In this document: positions 1 through 7,932 of the stretch, piece by piece
Numbering within the stretch: the stretch's first letter is position 1
Layout: every line of letters begins with the position of its first letter
NCBI RefSeq assembly: GCF_000264055.1
Contig: NZ_AJXL01000023.1
Coordinates: 1 to 44,002 of the forward strand
DNA from: Flavobacterium sp. ACAM 123
Lineage (GTDB): Bacteria; Bacteroidota; Bacteroidia; Flavobacteriales; Flavobacteriaceae
Direction: 5' to 3'
Length of the DNA: 44,002 nucleotides
Notes under the pieces: model-generated
What the model saw: only the letters and a program-made list of their open reading frames with translations
Told to the model about the DNA's origin: nothing
Database searches by the model: none
Position numbers and translations under genes: made by a program

Positions 1-3
1 TTT

Positions 4-765
4 TTATATAATCTTTTTTATAACTCTAAGTTTGTGGGTATGCTTATTTATTTCAGCATTATAAATCCCCAAATGATCTAATCTGTCAATTCTTACTTTT
101 CCACTTGCATGGATAATATAGTTATCTTCCATGATAATACCCACGTGAATAATGCTGCCTTCGTCATTATCAAAAAAAGCCAAATCACCTGGTTCGCTCT
201 CTTCGATAAAACTCAAAGCTTCTCCTTGAGTAGCTTGTTGCGATGCATCCCTTAATAACTTGTAACCATTAAGTTTGTAAACCATTTGAGTAAAACCAGA
301 ACAGTCAATTCCAAAGGGCGTTTTTCCACCCCAAAGATAAGGAGCGTTTAGATAGAGAAACGCAGTGTTTAGAAGGTGTTTTTTGTCTTTGATACCATTG
401 ACTTTAGTTCCTTCAAAATCAAATCCACTTGTATTGATTGTATCGTCGATGAGAAACCCAATAGAAGCTCCTAAAGGGATAGGCATTAACAGATTAGAAG
501 GTCCGGTAACGTATTCTATTAAATCAGAATTTAAAATGATTGGTTCTTCAGAAAGTTGATTGAAGTTTGATTCAGAAATACCTTGATATTGTTTCGAATC
601 CACCCAGCCCTCGTACCCATCAAAATACATTTTGATGCGAGACCATTGTTTCTGTTGTTCTAAAATTTCAAAATGTTCACCAAATAAAACTTGAGAAACG
701 ATTTCGCTTCTATCATTGGGTTCAAACCGAAGTGGGATTATAGCCAGATTACAAATTCCGAACAT
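4..765 (-). CDS. NlpC/P60 (C40) cell-wall peptidase with N-terminal SH3-like domain
   Basis: A 253-residue protein that probably cuts peptide stems of peptidoglycan or recycled muropeptides (gamma-D-glutamyl-diamino-acid type bonds). Residues 5-60 resemble a bacterial SH3 domain (WSRIKM, YEGWV). The C-terminal half is an NlpC/P60 domain with the Cys-His-His set visible: Cys155 in DCSGF, His207 in HVGI and His219 in IIHAS. No signal peptide or membrane segment is evident, so export is unproven and a cytoplasmic recycling role like that of YkfC-type enzymes is possible. The ATG at 765 gives a natural start. The thiolase gene lies upstream on the same strand about 70 bases away, so co-transcription is possible. 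The family is confident, the exact bond cleaved is inferred. Confidence 0.9.
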   Translation of the reverse strand: MFGICNLAIIPLRFEPNDRSEIVSQVLFGEHFEILEQQKQWSRIKMYFDGYEGWVDSKQYQGISESNFNQLSEEPIILNSDLIEYVTGPSNLLMPIPLGASIGFLIDDTINTSGFDFEGTKVNGIKDKKHLLNTAFLYLNAPYLWGGKTPFGIDCSGFTQMVYKLNGYKLLRDASQQATQGEALSFIEESEPGDLAFFDNDEGSIIHVGIIMEDNYIIHASGKVRIDRLDHLGIYNAEINKHTHKLRVIKKII

Positions 766-836
766 TTATGTAAAATTATGAGTTAAGAGTTATGAGTTAT
801 AAGCAGTAAGCCTTATAACTCATAATCCATAATTAA

Positions 837-2015
837 TTATATTCTTTCTATAACAACTGCAGAAGCGCCGCCTCCGCCATTACATATGGCAGCAGCTCCA
901 ATTTTTGCATTGTTTTGTTCTAACACATTCAATAATGTTACAATGATTCGCGCTCCTGAACAACCCAACGGATGTCCTAATGAAACCGCTCCTCCATTTA
1001 CATTTACTTTATCGTTGTCTAACCCCAAAATTTTAGAATTTGCAAGTCCCACCACTGCGAATGCCTCATTAAATTCAAAATAATCAACATCATTGATAGA
1101 TATACCTGCTTTGTCTAATGCTTTAGGTACCGCTTTTGCTGGACTTGTTGTGAACCATTTTGGCTCTTGTGCCGCATCGGCGTAACTTTTGATGAATGCG
1201 AGAGGTTTTAGACCTAATGCTAGTGCTTTTTCTTCACTCATAAGTATTATAGCTGCAGCTCCATCATTTATTGTTGATGCATTTGCCGCAGTTACAGTTC
1301 CTTCTTTTGAAAAGACAGCGTTTAACGTTGGAATCTTGTCCATTTTGACATTCGTGAATTCTTCATCTTTGGATACTATAATTGGATCTCCTTTTCGTTG
1401 AGGAACTGAAACCGGAACAACTTCGTTATCAAATTTACCATCTTCCCAAGCTTTTGCTGAACGCTTGTATGATTGAATTGCGTAGTTATCTTGGTCTTCT
1501 CTAGTAAATTCATATTCAGAAGCGCACAAGTCTGCACAAACGCCCATAGCGTTATTGTCGTAGGCGTCAACAAGACCGTCCTTTTGCATTCCGTCAACCA
1601 TAGTAGAAGGACCAAATTTTGTTCCATTTCTCAAATTCATGTAGTGAGGAATTAAACTCATGTTTTCCATACCTCCTGCAACAACGATTTCGGCATCCCC
1701 ACATTGTATGGCCTGTGCTGCCAGCATTACTGATTTCATGCCTGATGCGCACACTTTATTTATGGTTGTACAAGTAACGGTGTTAGGTAAACCTGCAAAA
1801 AGCGCAGCCTGGCGGGCAGGAGCTTGTCCTGTTCCGGCCTGAACTACATTACCCATATAAACTTCATCAACTAAATTTGGATCTAACTTTATTCTATCTA
1901 AAGCTCCTTTGATGGCTATTGCACCTAATCTTGGAGCGGGTACTGTAGATAATCCCCCCATAAAACTTCCGATAGGTGTTCTAACGGCAGAAACGATAAC
2001 GACTCTTTTGTTCAT
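837..2015 (-). CDS. Acetyl-CoA C-acetyltransferase (thiolase)
   Basis: A 392-residue thiolase, the usual length for a biosynthetic or degradative acetyl-CoA acetyltransferase. It joins two acetyl-CoA to acetoacetyl-CoA, or runs the reverse cleavage, in the cytoplasm. The acyl-accepting cysteine is Cys89 in NKVCASGMKS. The other active-site motifs are present: FNEAFA, GGAVSLGHPLGCSGAR (catalytic His) and the C-terminal CNGGGGASA (second Cys). No partner beta-oxidation genes are next to it, so whether it serves fatty-acid, amino-acid or ketone metabolism cannot be told. A perfect TAnnTTTG element sits 27-34 bases upstream of the ATG. AtoB or PhaA type are both possible, so no symbol is given. 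Confidence 0.95.
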   Translation of the reverse strand: MNKRVVIVSAVRTPIGSFMGGLSTVPAPRLGAIAIKGALDRIKLDPNLVDEVYMGNVVQAGTGQAPARQAALFAGLPNTVTCTTINKVCASGMKSVMLAAQAIQCGDAEIVVAGGMENMSLIPHYMNLRNGTKFGPSTMVDGMQKDGLVDAYDNNAMGVCADLCASEYEFTREDQDNYAIQSYKRSAKAWEDGKFDNEVVPVSVPQRKGDPIIVSKDEEFTNVKMDKIPTLNAVFSKEGTVTAANASTINDGAAAIILMSEEKALALGLKPLAFIKSYADAAQEPKWFTTSPAKAVPKALDKAGISINDVDYFEFNEAFAVVGLANSKILGLDNDKVNVNGGAVSLGHPLGCSGARIIVTLLNVLEQNNAKIGAAAICNGGGGASAVVIERI

Positions 2016-2041
2016 GATATTTACAATGTTGGTTTATGTAG

Positions 2042-2049
2042 CAAATTTA
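2042..2049 (-). promoter_or_regulatory. Probable -7 promoter element of the thiolase gene
   Basis: On the minus strand this reads TAAATTTG, a perfect match to the Bacteroidetes -7 consensus TAnnTTTG, 27 bases before the ATG at 2015. I see no good TTTG at the expected -33 spacing, so the call rests on one element. Confidence 0.4.
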
Positions 2050-2191
2050 ATCATTTTAAAACAAATTTTGATTTTGATTTGAGGATTATATTTTTTCAAA
2101 ATAAAAACGATTTTTATTTATAGCTATATGTTTGATTGTGAACTCTTTTTATAAAAATGTACAAAAACATTAAAAAAAAAGCTCTGAAATA

Positions 2192-2223
2192 GTTGTGAGT
2201 AATGCAATGAAGTGTTACATTTG
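2192..2223 (+). promoter_or_regulatory. Promoter of the tRNA cluster
   Basis: GTTG at 2192-2195 and TACATTTG at 2216-2223 are separated by 20 bases, fitting the Bacteroidetes pattern TTTG-N(19-22)-TAnnTTTG. Transcription would start near 2230, about 27 bases before mature tRNA-Ser. Confidence 0.6.
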
Positions 2224-2256
2224 CAACCGCAAAAAGGACATGTTTTCTTTGAGCTT

Positions 2257-2340
2257 GGAGGGGTGCCAGAGTGGTAATGGAGCAGTTTGCTAAACTGTCA
2301 CCGAGCAATCGGTGCCAGGGTTCGAGTCCCTGTCCCTCCG
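2257..2340 (+). tRNA. tRNA-Ser (GCU)
   Basis: An 84-nt class II tRNA. The acceptor stem GGAGGGG pairs with TCCCTCC (one G-U), followed by discriminator G at 2340. The anticodon loop TTGCTAA carries GCT, reading AGC/AGU serine codons. A long variable arm (CACCGAGCAATCGGTG) and a T arm with TTCGAGT are present. The terminal CCA is not encoded. It is first in a three-tRNA cluster. Confidence 0.97.
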
Positions 2341-2437
2341 CTTAGTAATTTTTTTAGGAAATATATTATATTCCATTTACAAAGCTTTTGTTCAAGCAAT
2401 GTTGACAAGAATTATTAGATTGATGAAATGTTTTTTT

Positions 2438-2512
2438 CGGGGTGTAGCGTAGCTCGGTTATCGCGCCTGCTTTGGGAGCAGGAGGCCGCAGGTTCGAATC
2501 CTGCCACCCCGA
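2438..2512 (+). tRNA. tRNA-Pro (UGG)
   Basis: A 75-nt tRNA. The acceptor CGGGGTG pairs with CACCCCG, with discriminator A at 2512. The anticodon loop TTTGGGA carries TGG, and the T loop is TTCGAAT. CCA is not encoded. It lies 97 bases after tRNA-Ser and 23 bases before tRNA-Arg. Confidence 0.97.
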
Positions 2513-2535
2513 CTAATATTTTTTAAATGAGCAAT

Positions 2536-2609
<74 letters not shown>

Positions 2610-2612
2610 CTT

Positions 2613-2642
2613 AAACGACACTAGTAATAGTGTCGTTTTTTT
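2613..2642 (+). terminator. Intrinsic terminator of the tRNA cluster
   Basis: An 11-bp perfect stem (AAACGACACTA / TAGTGTCGTTT) with a GTAA loop runs into a T tract at 2636-2642. Confidence 0.9.
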
Positions 2643-2673
2643 GTATATAATAGTTTCAAATGTTTTAATTTTG
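2640..2673 (+). promoter_or_regulatory. Probable promoter of the VanX-like gene
   Basis: TTTG at 2640-2643 is followed after 22 bases by TAATTTTG at 2666-2673, a perfect TAnnTTTG, 18 bases before the ATG at 2692. The -33 box overlaps the T tract of the tRNA terminator. Confidence 0.5.
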
Positions 2674-2691
2674 TAAAAAAAAAAGCATCAA

Positions 2692-3351
2692 ATGATCTTT
2701 AAAAATAAATTTTGCTTTCTATTTGTTTTACTTTTTGCCATAGTTTCGTGTAAGTCTCAAGTGCATAATAGCGTAATGAAACAAGTTAACGCTGCGGTTT
2801 TGAATGATACTACATTTGTGAACTTGAAAGAGTACAGCGACGATTTCGTATATGATATGAAATATGCAACTGAAGATAACTTTTTAAAAGCAAAAGTATA
2901 CGATTGTGCGGAGTGTTATTTGCGGCTGAAAACAGTTGTCGCTTTAGTGGAAGCCAATAAAGAATTTACTAAAAAAGGATATCGAATTAAACTTTTTGAT
3001 TGTTACAGACCTCTGGATATTCAAAAAAAAATGTGGAAAATTGTTTCTAATCCACAATATGTTGCTGACCCAACCAAAGGTTCCATTCACAATAGAGGAG
3101 GAGCAGTAGACATTACTTTAATTGATGCTTATGGTGCCGAATTAGATATGGGTACTACATTTGACTTTTTCGGGGTTGAAGCCAGCCATAGTTATACAAA
3201 GCTTTCTGAAAAAGTGAAAGAAAACAGGTTGTTATTAAAAAGTATAATGACTACCGCAAATTTTAATTCCTTTGATTCAGAATGGTGGCACTACAATTTA
3301 AAATCGGCGCTGAAAGACAAAGTCTCTAATGTAAAATGGGATTGCGAGTAA
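2692..3351 (+). CDS. VanX/DdpX-type D-Ala-D-Ala dipeptidase, lipoprotein
   Basis: A 219-residue M15D zinc dipeptidase expected to hydrolyse D-alanyl-D-alanine. The N-terminus is a lipoprotein signal with lipobox AIVSC (Cys20), so it should be anchored in the envelope facing the periplasm or surface. The zinc and catalytic residues of VanX are all visible: His133 and Asp140 in SIHNRGGAVD, Glu197 and His200 in EWWH, and the transition-state Arg106 in CYRP. Size matches the family. No vanH, vanA or dipeptide-transporter genes lie nearby, so this is scavenging or recycling of cell-wall D-Ala-D-Ala rather than glycopeptide resistance. It has its own promoter and ends one base from the convergent gene at 3353. 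Confidence 0.93.
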   Translation: MIFKNKFCFLFVLLFAIVSCKSQVHNSVMKQVNAAVLNDTTFVNLKEYSDDFVYDMKYATEDNFLKAKVYDCAECYLRLKTVVALVEANKEFTKKGYRIKLFDCYRPLDIQKKMWKIVSNPQYVADPTKGSIHNRGGAVDITLIDAYGAELDMGTTFDFFGVEASHSYTKLSEKVKENRLLLKSIMTTANFNSFDSEWWHYNLKSALKDKVSNVKWDCE

Positions 3352-3352
3352 T

Positions 3353-3919
3353 CTACTCGATACATCCTAAATTAGTAATAAAATAGTTCTCGGGCTGGTA
3401 TATTTCATTATTCAATTCTGATTGAAATTCTTTTTTAAGCACATAATCTTCAGTTTCGGTCAAGTATTTGATTCTCATCATGGAAACGGGAGAGCTTTTT
3501 AGCTCTTCAAAACTACCTTTTACAAACATAAAGGATCCCGTTGTGACTCTATTGTCAAATCCGTTGTCGTCTCGCACCATGGTGCCACAATTTTCTTCAT
3601 CAATGTGTAATAACGTTACTATTTTTCCATTGTGTAATTGGAAATACAGTTTCGAATTTTTATCAAAACAATTTGCTTTCAAAAAGCCTTTACTTTTTTG
3701 AATAAGTTGAACATTTAATGTAGGTAGATCATCTGTTAATGCTAAAGAATAGAAAATATAACTCGAATTTCCTGCAAAATTTTTCTCAGAGATCATGTAT
3801 TCCCTTGTTGATTTATAAGTTCCTATAGAGTCACTAACGTTTGCGCTATAGTCGCATGGTGCTTGGGCAAAAAGAGTACCGGCCAGGAATAAGAATACTA
3901 GTATAATGAGCTGTTTCAT
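3353..3919 (-). CDS. Secreted protein of unknown function
   Basis: About 188 residues with a clear Sec signal peptide (MKQLIILVFLFLAGTLFAQA), so periplasmic or exported. I do not recognise the mature domain. It has few cysteines and alternating polar/hydrophobic stretches that suggest a beta-rich fold. The frame is open to 3940, but the ATG at 3919 is preferred: it puts the signal peptide at the N-terminus and starts 5 bases after the stop of the upstream methyltransferase, so the two are translationally close and probably one operon. The stop is one base from the convergent dipeptidase gene and no terminator hairpin is visible between them. Confidence 0.75.
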   Translation of the reverse strand: MKQLIILVFLFLAGTLFAQAPCDYSANVSDSIGTYKSTREYMISEKNFAGNSSYIFYSLALTDDLPTLNVQLIQKSKGFLKANCFDKNSKLYFQLHNGKIVTLLHIDEENCGTMVRDDNGFDNRVTTGSFMFVKGSFEELKSSPVSMMRIKYLTETEDYVLKKEFQSELNNEIYQPENYFITNLGCIE

Positions 3920-3924
3920 TTTTA

Positions 3925-5103
3925 TTATATTTTGTTGCAAATTAAAACAATTTTATTGTTATTTTCATCAGTAGTGAAAAAACAATAACTAGTTCCCCCA
4001 TCTTTTATTTTCCATTTTTTACGAATATTTTCAACTGTATCCGGAAAATTTCTAATTGTGACATTTGCTTTTTTATCTTGTAAAAAAGTTTTCATTTCGA
4101 CTTTATTGTAGGTAATACAATTTTTGATTTCAAAAATTCTTCCTGGGAATGAAATTAAATTAGTTGAAGTGTACAAATGAGAATGTTTTTGCAGCTTGTT
4201 TAAGGTATAGAAAGTGCCTATTTCATCGAATCCTCCTGATTTCATTATAGCACTATTCGGCTCATATAAATACTTTTGTGGCGCGCTGTAGTTTGATGTC
4301 TGATATTGATTATTCCATATAAAATCAAAAGACTCTGTTTTGTCTTTCAATAGGTTGATTGTTTTGATCTCAATTTTCCCTACATAGTTTTTATGTAATT
4401 CCCATAGCAGTTCTTTTACATCGTTCTCCAAAGCCACAATATGAATGGTTTTTATATTTCGTAATTCTAATACACCTGCTGAAATATCGAGTAAAGGAGC
4501 CGTCTTTATTAAAATAGCGTCCGAATTTTTAAAATAGTTATCAAGATTATCTGGAACGTTAGGCAAACAATCTTTAAGCATAAATACTTTGCCTTTAGCA
4601 TCATTGCGTCTGGAAGGATCGATATAAATCCAATCCCATTTTCGGTTAAGGGACTGTAAAGTATTTAAGCTGTCTCCAGCGTGGCAAGCGATATTAGTTA
4701 CATCTAGCTGCATGTAATTGTGTGCTACAATTTCAGACAACTCTGGATTAATTTCGCAATGGGTAACCGCAGTGACTCTTTTTGAAAAGTAGTAATCATC
4801 TACACCAAAACCGCCGGTAAGGTCGATCAAAGTGCCACCGGAAACAATAGTGGATTTGTACAACGCCGTTCTTTCGGATGAAGTTTGTTCTATTGAAACC
4901 TTACTGGGGTAAACTATTTTTTCGGTCCTGAACCAATGGGGTAGTTTGTCTTTTGCTTTGGTTTTTGCTTCAATTTGATTTAAAATAGCAATCCATTCTA
5001 CTCTTGGAAACGGATTTTTTTGTAATGCTAATTTTGCAATGCTGCTCCCAATATTCCGATCTATAAACTCTTGAATTTCAGAACTTAGTATGTTTAAATC
5101 CAA
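3925..5103 (-). CDS. Class I SAM-dependent methyltransferase with THUMP-like domain
   Basis: A 392-residue protein with an N-terminal helical part (about 1-80), a Rossmann methyltransferase core with SAM motif LIDLTGGFGVDDYYFS near residue 93, a catalytic-type motif YIDPSRRND near residue 165, and a C-terminal section resembling the THUMP-like domain found in the PG_1098 family of Bacteroidetes. A DPxR-type motif IV and a THUMP-like domain suggest a nucleic-acid (RNA) substrate, but the actual target is not known to me. It starts one base after the stop of the AI-2E family gene, so it is in an operon with it. Confidence 0.8.
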   Translation of the reverse strand: MDLNILSSEIQEFIDRNIGSSIAKLALQKNPFPRVEWIAILNQIEAKTKAKDKLPHWFRTEKIVYPSKVSIEQTSSERTALYKSTIVSGGTLIDLTGGFGVDDYYFSKRVTAVTHCEINPELSEIVAHNYMQLDVTNIACHAGDSLNTLQSLNRKWDWIYIDPSRRNDAKGKVFMLKDCLPNVPDNLDNYFKNSDAILIKTAPLLDISAGVLELRNIKTIHIVALENDVKELLWELHKNYVGKIEIKTINLLKDKTESFDFIWNNQYQTSNYSAPQKYLYEPNSAIMKSGGFDEIGTFYTLNKLQKHSHLYTSTNLISFPGRIFEIKNCITYNKVEMKTFLQDKKANVTIRNFPDTVENIRKKWKIKDGGTSYCFFTTDENNNKIVLICNKI

Positions 5104-5104
5104 A

Positions 5105-6196
5105 TTAAATGTTTTTAGTTAATAGTTGGATTATTTTATTTTCTGGAAAAAATTCTTTACCTATCACTTTTAGTATTGTATAAAGAGGAACCGCTGCGAT
5201 CATGCCTAAAATACCAAAAAGGAAACCTGCAATAAGTATCACAAGAAATATTTCTAGTGGATGAGAACTAACACTTTTAGAAAAAATAATAGGTTGAGAT
5301 AGATTGTTATCAATAATTTGAACAATCCAAAAACCAATCAAAACATATATTGTGGTAGGTAGAATTTCTGTCTGAAAATCACTCCCTAAATTACTCAACA
5401 TCGTTAAAACTGCTGCTAAAACAGAGGCAATTAGAGGACCGATGTAAGGGATGATATTTAAAATAGCACATAAGAAACCAATGATAAATGCATTAGGAAC
5501 ACCAAAAATCAGTAGTACGGTAATGTAACAGATAAATACAATAAATAATTGTAGCAATAAGCCCAGAAAATAACGTGATAATAAAGAATTAATTTTTTCT
5601 AAAGAATTCAGCGCTTGATCTTCATGGCCGTCCGGAATTAATTTTTTTGCTCTTGTAATAAATGAGTGGCGCTCTTTTAGAAAGAAAAAAGTTATAAACA
5701 AGACAGATCCTAGGCCCATTCCGAAGCTGCTGATGGTTGCCACTATTGCATTTAAAAAATTAGGGATAATATTGAAATTCATTTTAGAGCTAATATCTAC
5801 GGCTTTCAGTATTTTTGATGAATCGATATGATGATTCTCTAAAAAAATTCTTATTTGGTCAATTAATTGAAGGGTTTGTTGCTCAATAGCACCTGTGTTT
5901 AACAGTGATAAGTTTTGACTTTGGGCTAAAATTAGTGGAATAAACATCATGAGAAAGCCAGCTATAATTATCACGAAAATGAATAACGTGGCAATGGTCG
6001 CAAAAACATGATTAAATTTTAATCTTCTTCTAAAGAAATCTAAAATTGGATTTCCAATTAGAGTAAGGATTAAAGCGACTATAAGGTATATTAATACGGA
6101 TTGAATTTGGTATAGAAAATAAAGAAGTAGAGCAGTTAAGACTATTACGGTAATTGCCCTTAAAATTCCGTTTGCTATAGTTTTTGATGTAACCAT
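5105..6196 (-). CDS. AI-2E family transporter (PerM/UPF0118 type membrane protein)
   Basis: A 363-residue integral membrane protein. N-terminal hydrophobic segments (about 12-35 and 37-90) are followed by a soluble amphipathic stretch (about 95-150), then more helices ending in the family signature NIIPYIGPLIASVLAAV near residue 250 and a C-terminal pair of helices. Relatives include E. coli TqsA/YdgG, PerM and sodium-proton antiporters, so the substrate is not fixed by family. It is first in a three-gene minus operon with the THUMP-like methyltransferase and the secreted protein. The ATG at 6196 has an A-rich leader. Confidence 0.88.
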   Translation of the reverse strand: MVTSKTIANGILRAITVIVLTALLLYFLYQIQSVLIYLIVALILTLIGNPILDFFRRRLKFNHVFATIATLFIFVIIIAGFLMMFIPLILAQSQNLSLLNTGAIEQQTLQLIDQIRIFLENHHIDSSKILKAVDISSKMNFNIIPNFLNAIVATISSFGMGLGSVLFITFFFLKERHSFITRAKKLIPDGHEDQALNSLEKINSLLSRYFLGLLLQLFIVFICYITVLLIFGVPNAFIIGFLCAILNIIPYIGPLIASVLAAVLTMLSNLGSDFQTEILPTTIYVLIGFWIVQIIDNNLSQPIIFSKSVSSHPLEIFLVILIAGFLFGILGMIAAVPLYTILKVIGKEFFPENKIIQLLTKNI

Positions 6197-6220
6197 TTAA
6201 ATTTATTAGAATATAAAGAT

Positions 6221-6251
6221 AAAAAAAACTCGCTAACAAGTAGCGAGTTTT
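6221..6251 (-). terminator. Intrinsic terminator of the first M43 protease gene
   Basis: An 11-bp stem AAAACTCGCTA / TAGCGAGTTTT with a 5-nt loop (ACAAG). Runs of A on the plus strand (6221-6228) give a T tract after the hairpin for minus-strand transcripts. The apex CTAACAAG is shared with the terminator at 7881. Confidence 0.85.
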
Positions 6252-6274
6252 AGTATTCTTATTTTTATTAAATA

Positions 6275-7225
6275 TTAGATTCCGAAAGCAGCTCTTGCAC
6301 CACCAGAAACAAATACGGCATCCATTCTTGATTTTTGTCCATTTGTAAACATATACATACCTGGATCGTCAGTGTAGTCCATGTAGTTCATAGTCATTTC
6401 TACCGGAGTTCCAGCACAAGTACTGTAATGAGGATAAGCTGGTATACCATAGTTTGCAGTATTGTGAGTAGGTGTATCGTCTACGAAATCATTTCCACAA
6501 GTAGCATCTCCCCAAATGTGACGTAGGTTCATCCAGTGTCCCACTTCATGAGTAGCAGTTCTTCCTAAATTATAAGGAGCATTAGCAAATCCTGACAGTC
6601 CAAAGTATTTAGAATCCATTACTACACCATCCGTATCTGGATTTCCACCAGGAAATTGTGCGTATCCTAAGATACCTCCACCAATTGTACAAACCCACAT
6701 ATTCAATTTATTGTCTGGAGAAGTTGCGTCAATACCTCCTCTTTTTCCATTTTTCATTACATCTCTTGTTCCCCAAGATCTCTTTTTCGTTGATTTTCTG
6801 TTGATCGTTTCTAAAACGAAGCTGATTCCAACATTTGCTTTATCTCCAGAGAATAATGTAGGCACTGAATTATAATCAGAATTTGCACCATTGAAATCAT
6901 CATTTAGAACATCGATTTGTGACTGAATTTGTGCATCTGAAATGTTTTCATCAGCAGTGTTGTACAATACGTTTACTACAACGGGAATTTCTACTTTGCC
7001 GTTCACTAAACGACCTGTTAACATTGCATTTTGAGTAAAAGCTTCAATTTTGTTCATTCGAATTGCCAATGTAGGGTCGGCAGCTAATTGTGCGGCCAAT
7101 ACTTCTTGAGTTGCACAACCTCGTTTGTTAATTGTATTTGTTGCTAATTCAGCGGATTCTGTTTGGTCATTTTGACATGAAAAGAGCATCATAAATGCCG
7201 CGGCGGATAAAATAATTTTTTTCAT
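6275..7225 (-). CDS. M43 (pappalysin-type) zinc metalloprotease lipoprotein, copy 1
   Basis: A 316-residue secreted metzincin. The lipobox MLFSC puts the acylated Cys at 17. The zinc site is HEVGHWMNLRHIWG with His226, Glu227, His230 and His236, followed by a Met-turn in MTMNYMDY near residue 280. Paired cysteines (Cys179, Cys243, Cys270) are typical for the family. Family members cut extracellular proteins. The substrate is unknown, and nutrition or surface maturation are both possible. It is closely similar along its whole length to the gene at 7933, so the two arose by duplication. There is no C-terminal type IX secretion sorting domain, consistent with export by the lipoprotein route. Confidence 0.92.
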   Translation of the reverse strand: MKKIILSAAAFMMLFSCQNDQTESAELATNTINKRGCATQEVLAAQLAADPTLAIRMNKIEAFTQNAMLTGRLVNGKVEIPVVVNVLYNTADENISDAQIQSQIDVLNDDFNGANSDYNSVPTLFSGDKANVGISFVLETINRKSTKKRSWGTRDVMKNGKRGGIDATSPDNKLNMWVCTIGGGILGYAQFPGGNPDTDGVVMDSKYFGLSGFANAPYNLGRTATHEVGHWMNLRHIWGDATCGNDFVDDTPTHNTANYGIPAYPHYSTCAGTPVEMTMNYMDYTDDPGMYMFTNGQKSRMDAVFVSGGARAAFGI

Positions 7226-7267
7226 AATAGAGTTGTTATAAATAATTGGTTTTGGTTAATAATACCC

Positions 7268-7280
7268 CAATTTTATAACA
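7268..7280 (-). promoter_or_regulatory. Upstream 13-mer shared by both M43 genes (copy 1)
   Basis: CAATTTTATAACA (minus strand TGTTATAAAATTG) lies 43-55 bases upstream of the ATG at 7225. The identical 13-mer lies at 8930-8942 before the paralogue. TAAAATTG is one base off TAnnTTTG, so this may be the -7 region. Confidence 0.4.
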
Positions 7281-7880
7281 TTTTATTCAAAAATAAAAAT
7301 TTTCAGCAATAAAAATATGCTATTTCATTTAAAAAATAGTTCTCATTGACTATTTTTCAATAGTAATTCTCTAGCTCTAAATTACGTTATCAGAAATTTA
7401 TTTTATTTTAAATTTCAAAACCTTTTGGTAGTACTTTTTTGCATAGTAATTGTTTTGTCTTTTACTTTTAACAGTTTAGTATTCAGTTTTTTTACTGAAC
7501 GAATTTATTTTTTCTGTAAGTTTATATTTTACTTTTGAGATATGTCACTATTTTCTTGCTCTAAAGTTGTTTTAGCCCATCTTACTTTAGAATGAATAAA
7601 CTCTAATCAAATTTTTAATTTTTTTTTGAACCGCAAAATTTTTGGTCCGTTGCTGTCTTTTAGCTTTATTTTAATCTAATAATGTTCCTTTAGATTCAGT
7701 TTAGTAGTAGAAAAATTGATAAAATATGTTTTTATGCTATTTAATAGCAACTTTTATAAAAAATAATGTGAGGTTTTATTTTTAGGGAAGAATTTATCGT
7801 TTCGAGTATGTACGCAAAAGTGGCAGTAGATTCTACACTCAGCTCTTTTAGTTGTATTTATATTTTGGGATGTAAACATA
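7281..7880. other. AT-rich spacer between the two M43 genes
   Basis: About 600 bases with no supported gene. All frames are broken by frequent stops. The stretch near 7765-7860 is less AT-rich and reads as broken short frames on minus, which could be remnant coding DNA, but I cannot identify any family. The only clear structure is the terminator that follows at 7881. Confidence 0.5.
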
Positions 7881-7909
7881 AAAAACCCGCTAACAAGGAG
7901 CGGGTTTTT
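7881..7909 (-). terminator. Intrinsic terminator of the second M43 protease gene
   Basis: The stem AAAAACCCGCT / AGCGGGTTTTT with loop AACAAGG lies 24 bases after the stop at 7933. The apex CTAACAAG matches that of the terminator at 6221-6251, so the terminators look co-duplicated with the genes. Confidence 0.88.
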
Positions 7910-7932
7910 AAGATTCTAATTTTTATGAAAAT

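Noticed and set aside
1473..1655. Open frames inside and opposite the thiolase gene
   Set aside because: Shadows of a strongly conserved coding sequence on the other strand or frame.
2114..2308. Minus-strand frame overlapping tRNA-Ser
   Set aside because: It lies across a clear tRNA gene and its promoter, and has no protein-like features.
7529..7603. Minus-strand 24-codon frame EFIHSKVRWAKTTLEQENSD in the M43 spacer
   Set aside because: Preceded at once by a stop, too short, and no recognisable family. Chance reading frames of this length are expected in a 600-base spacer.
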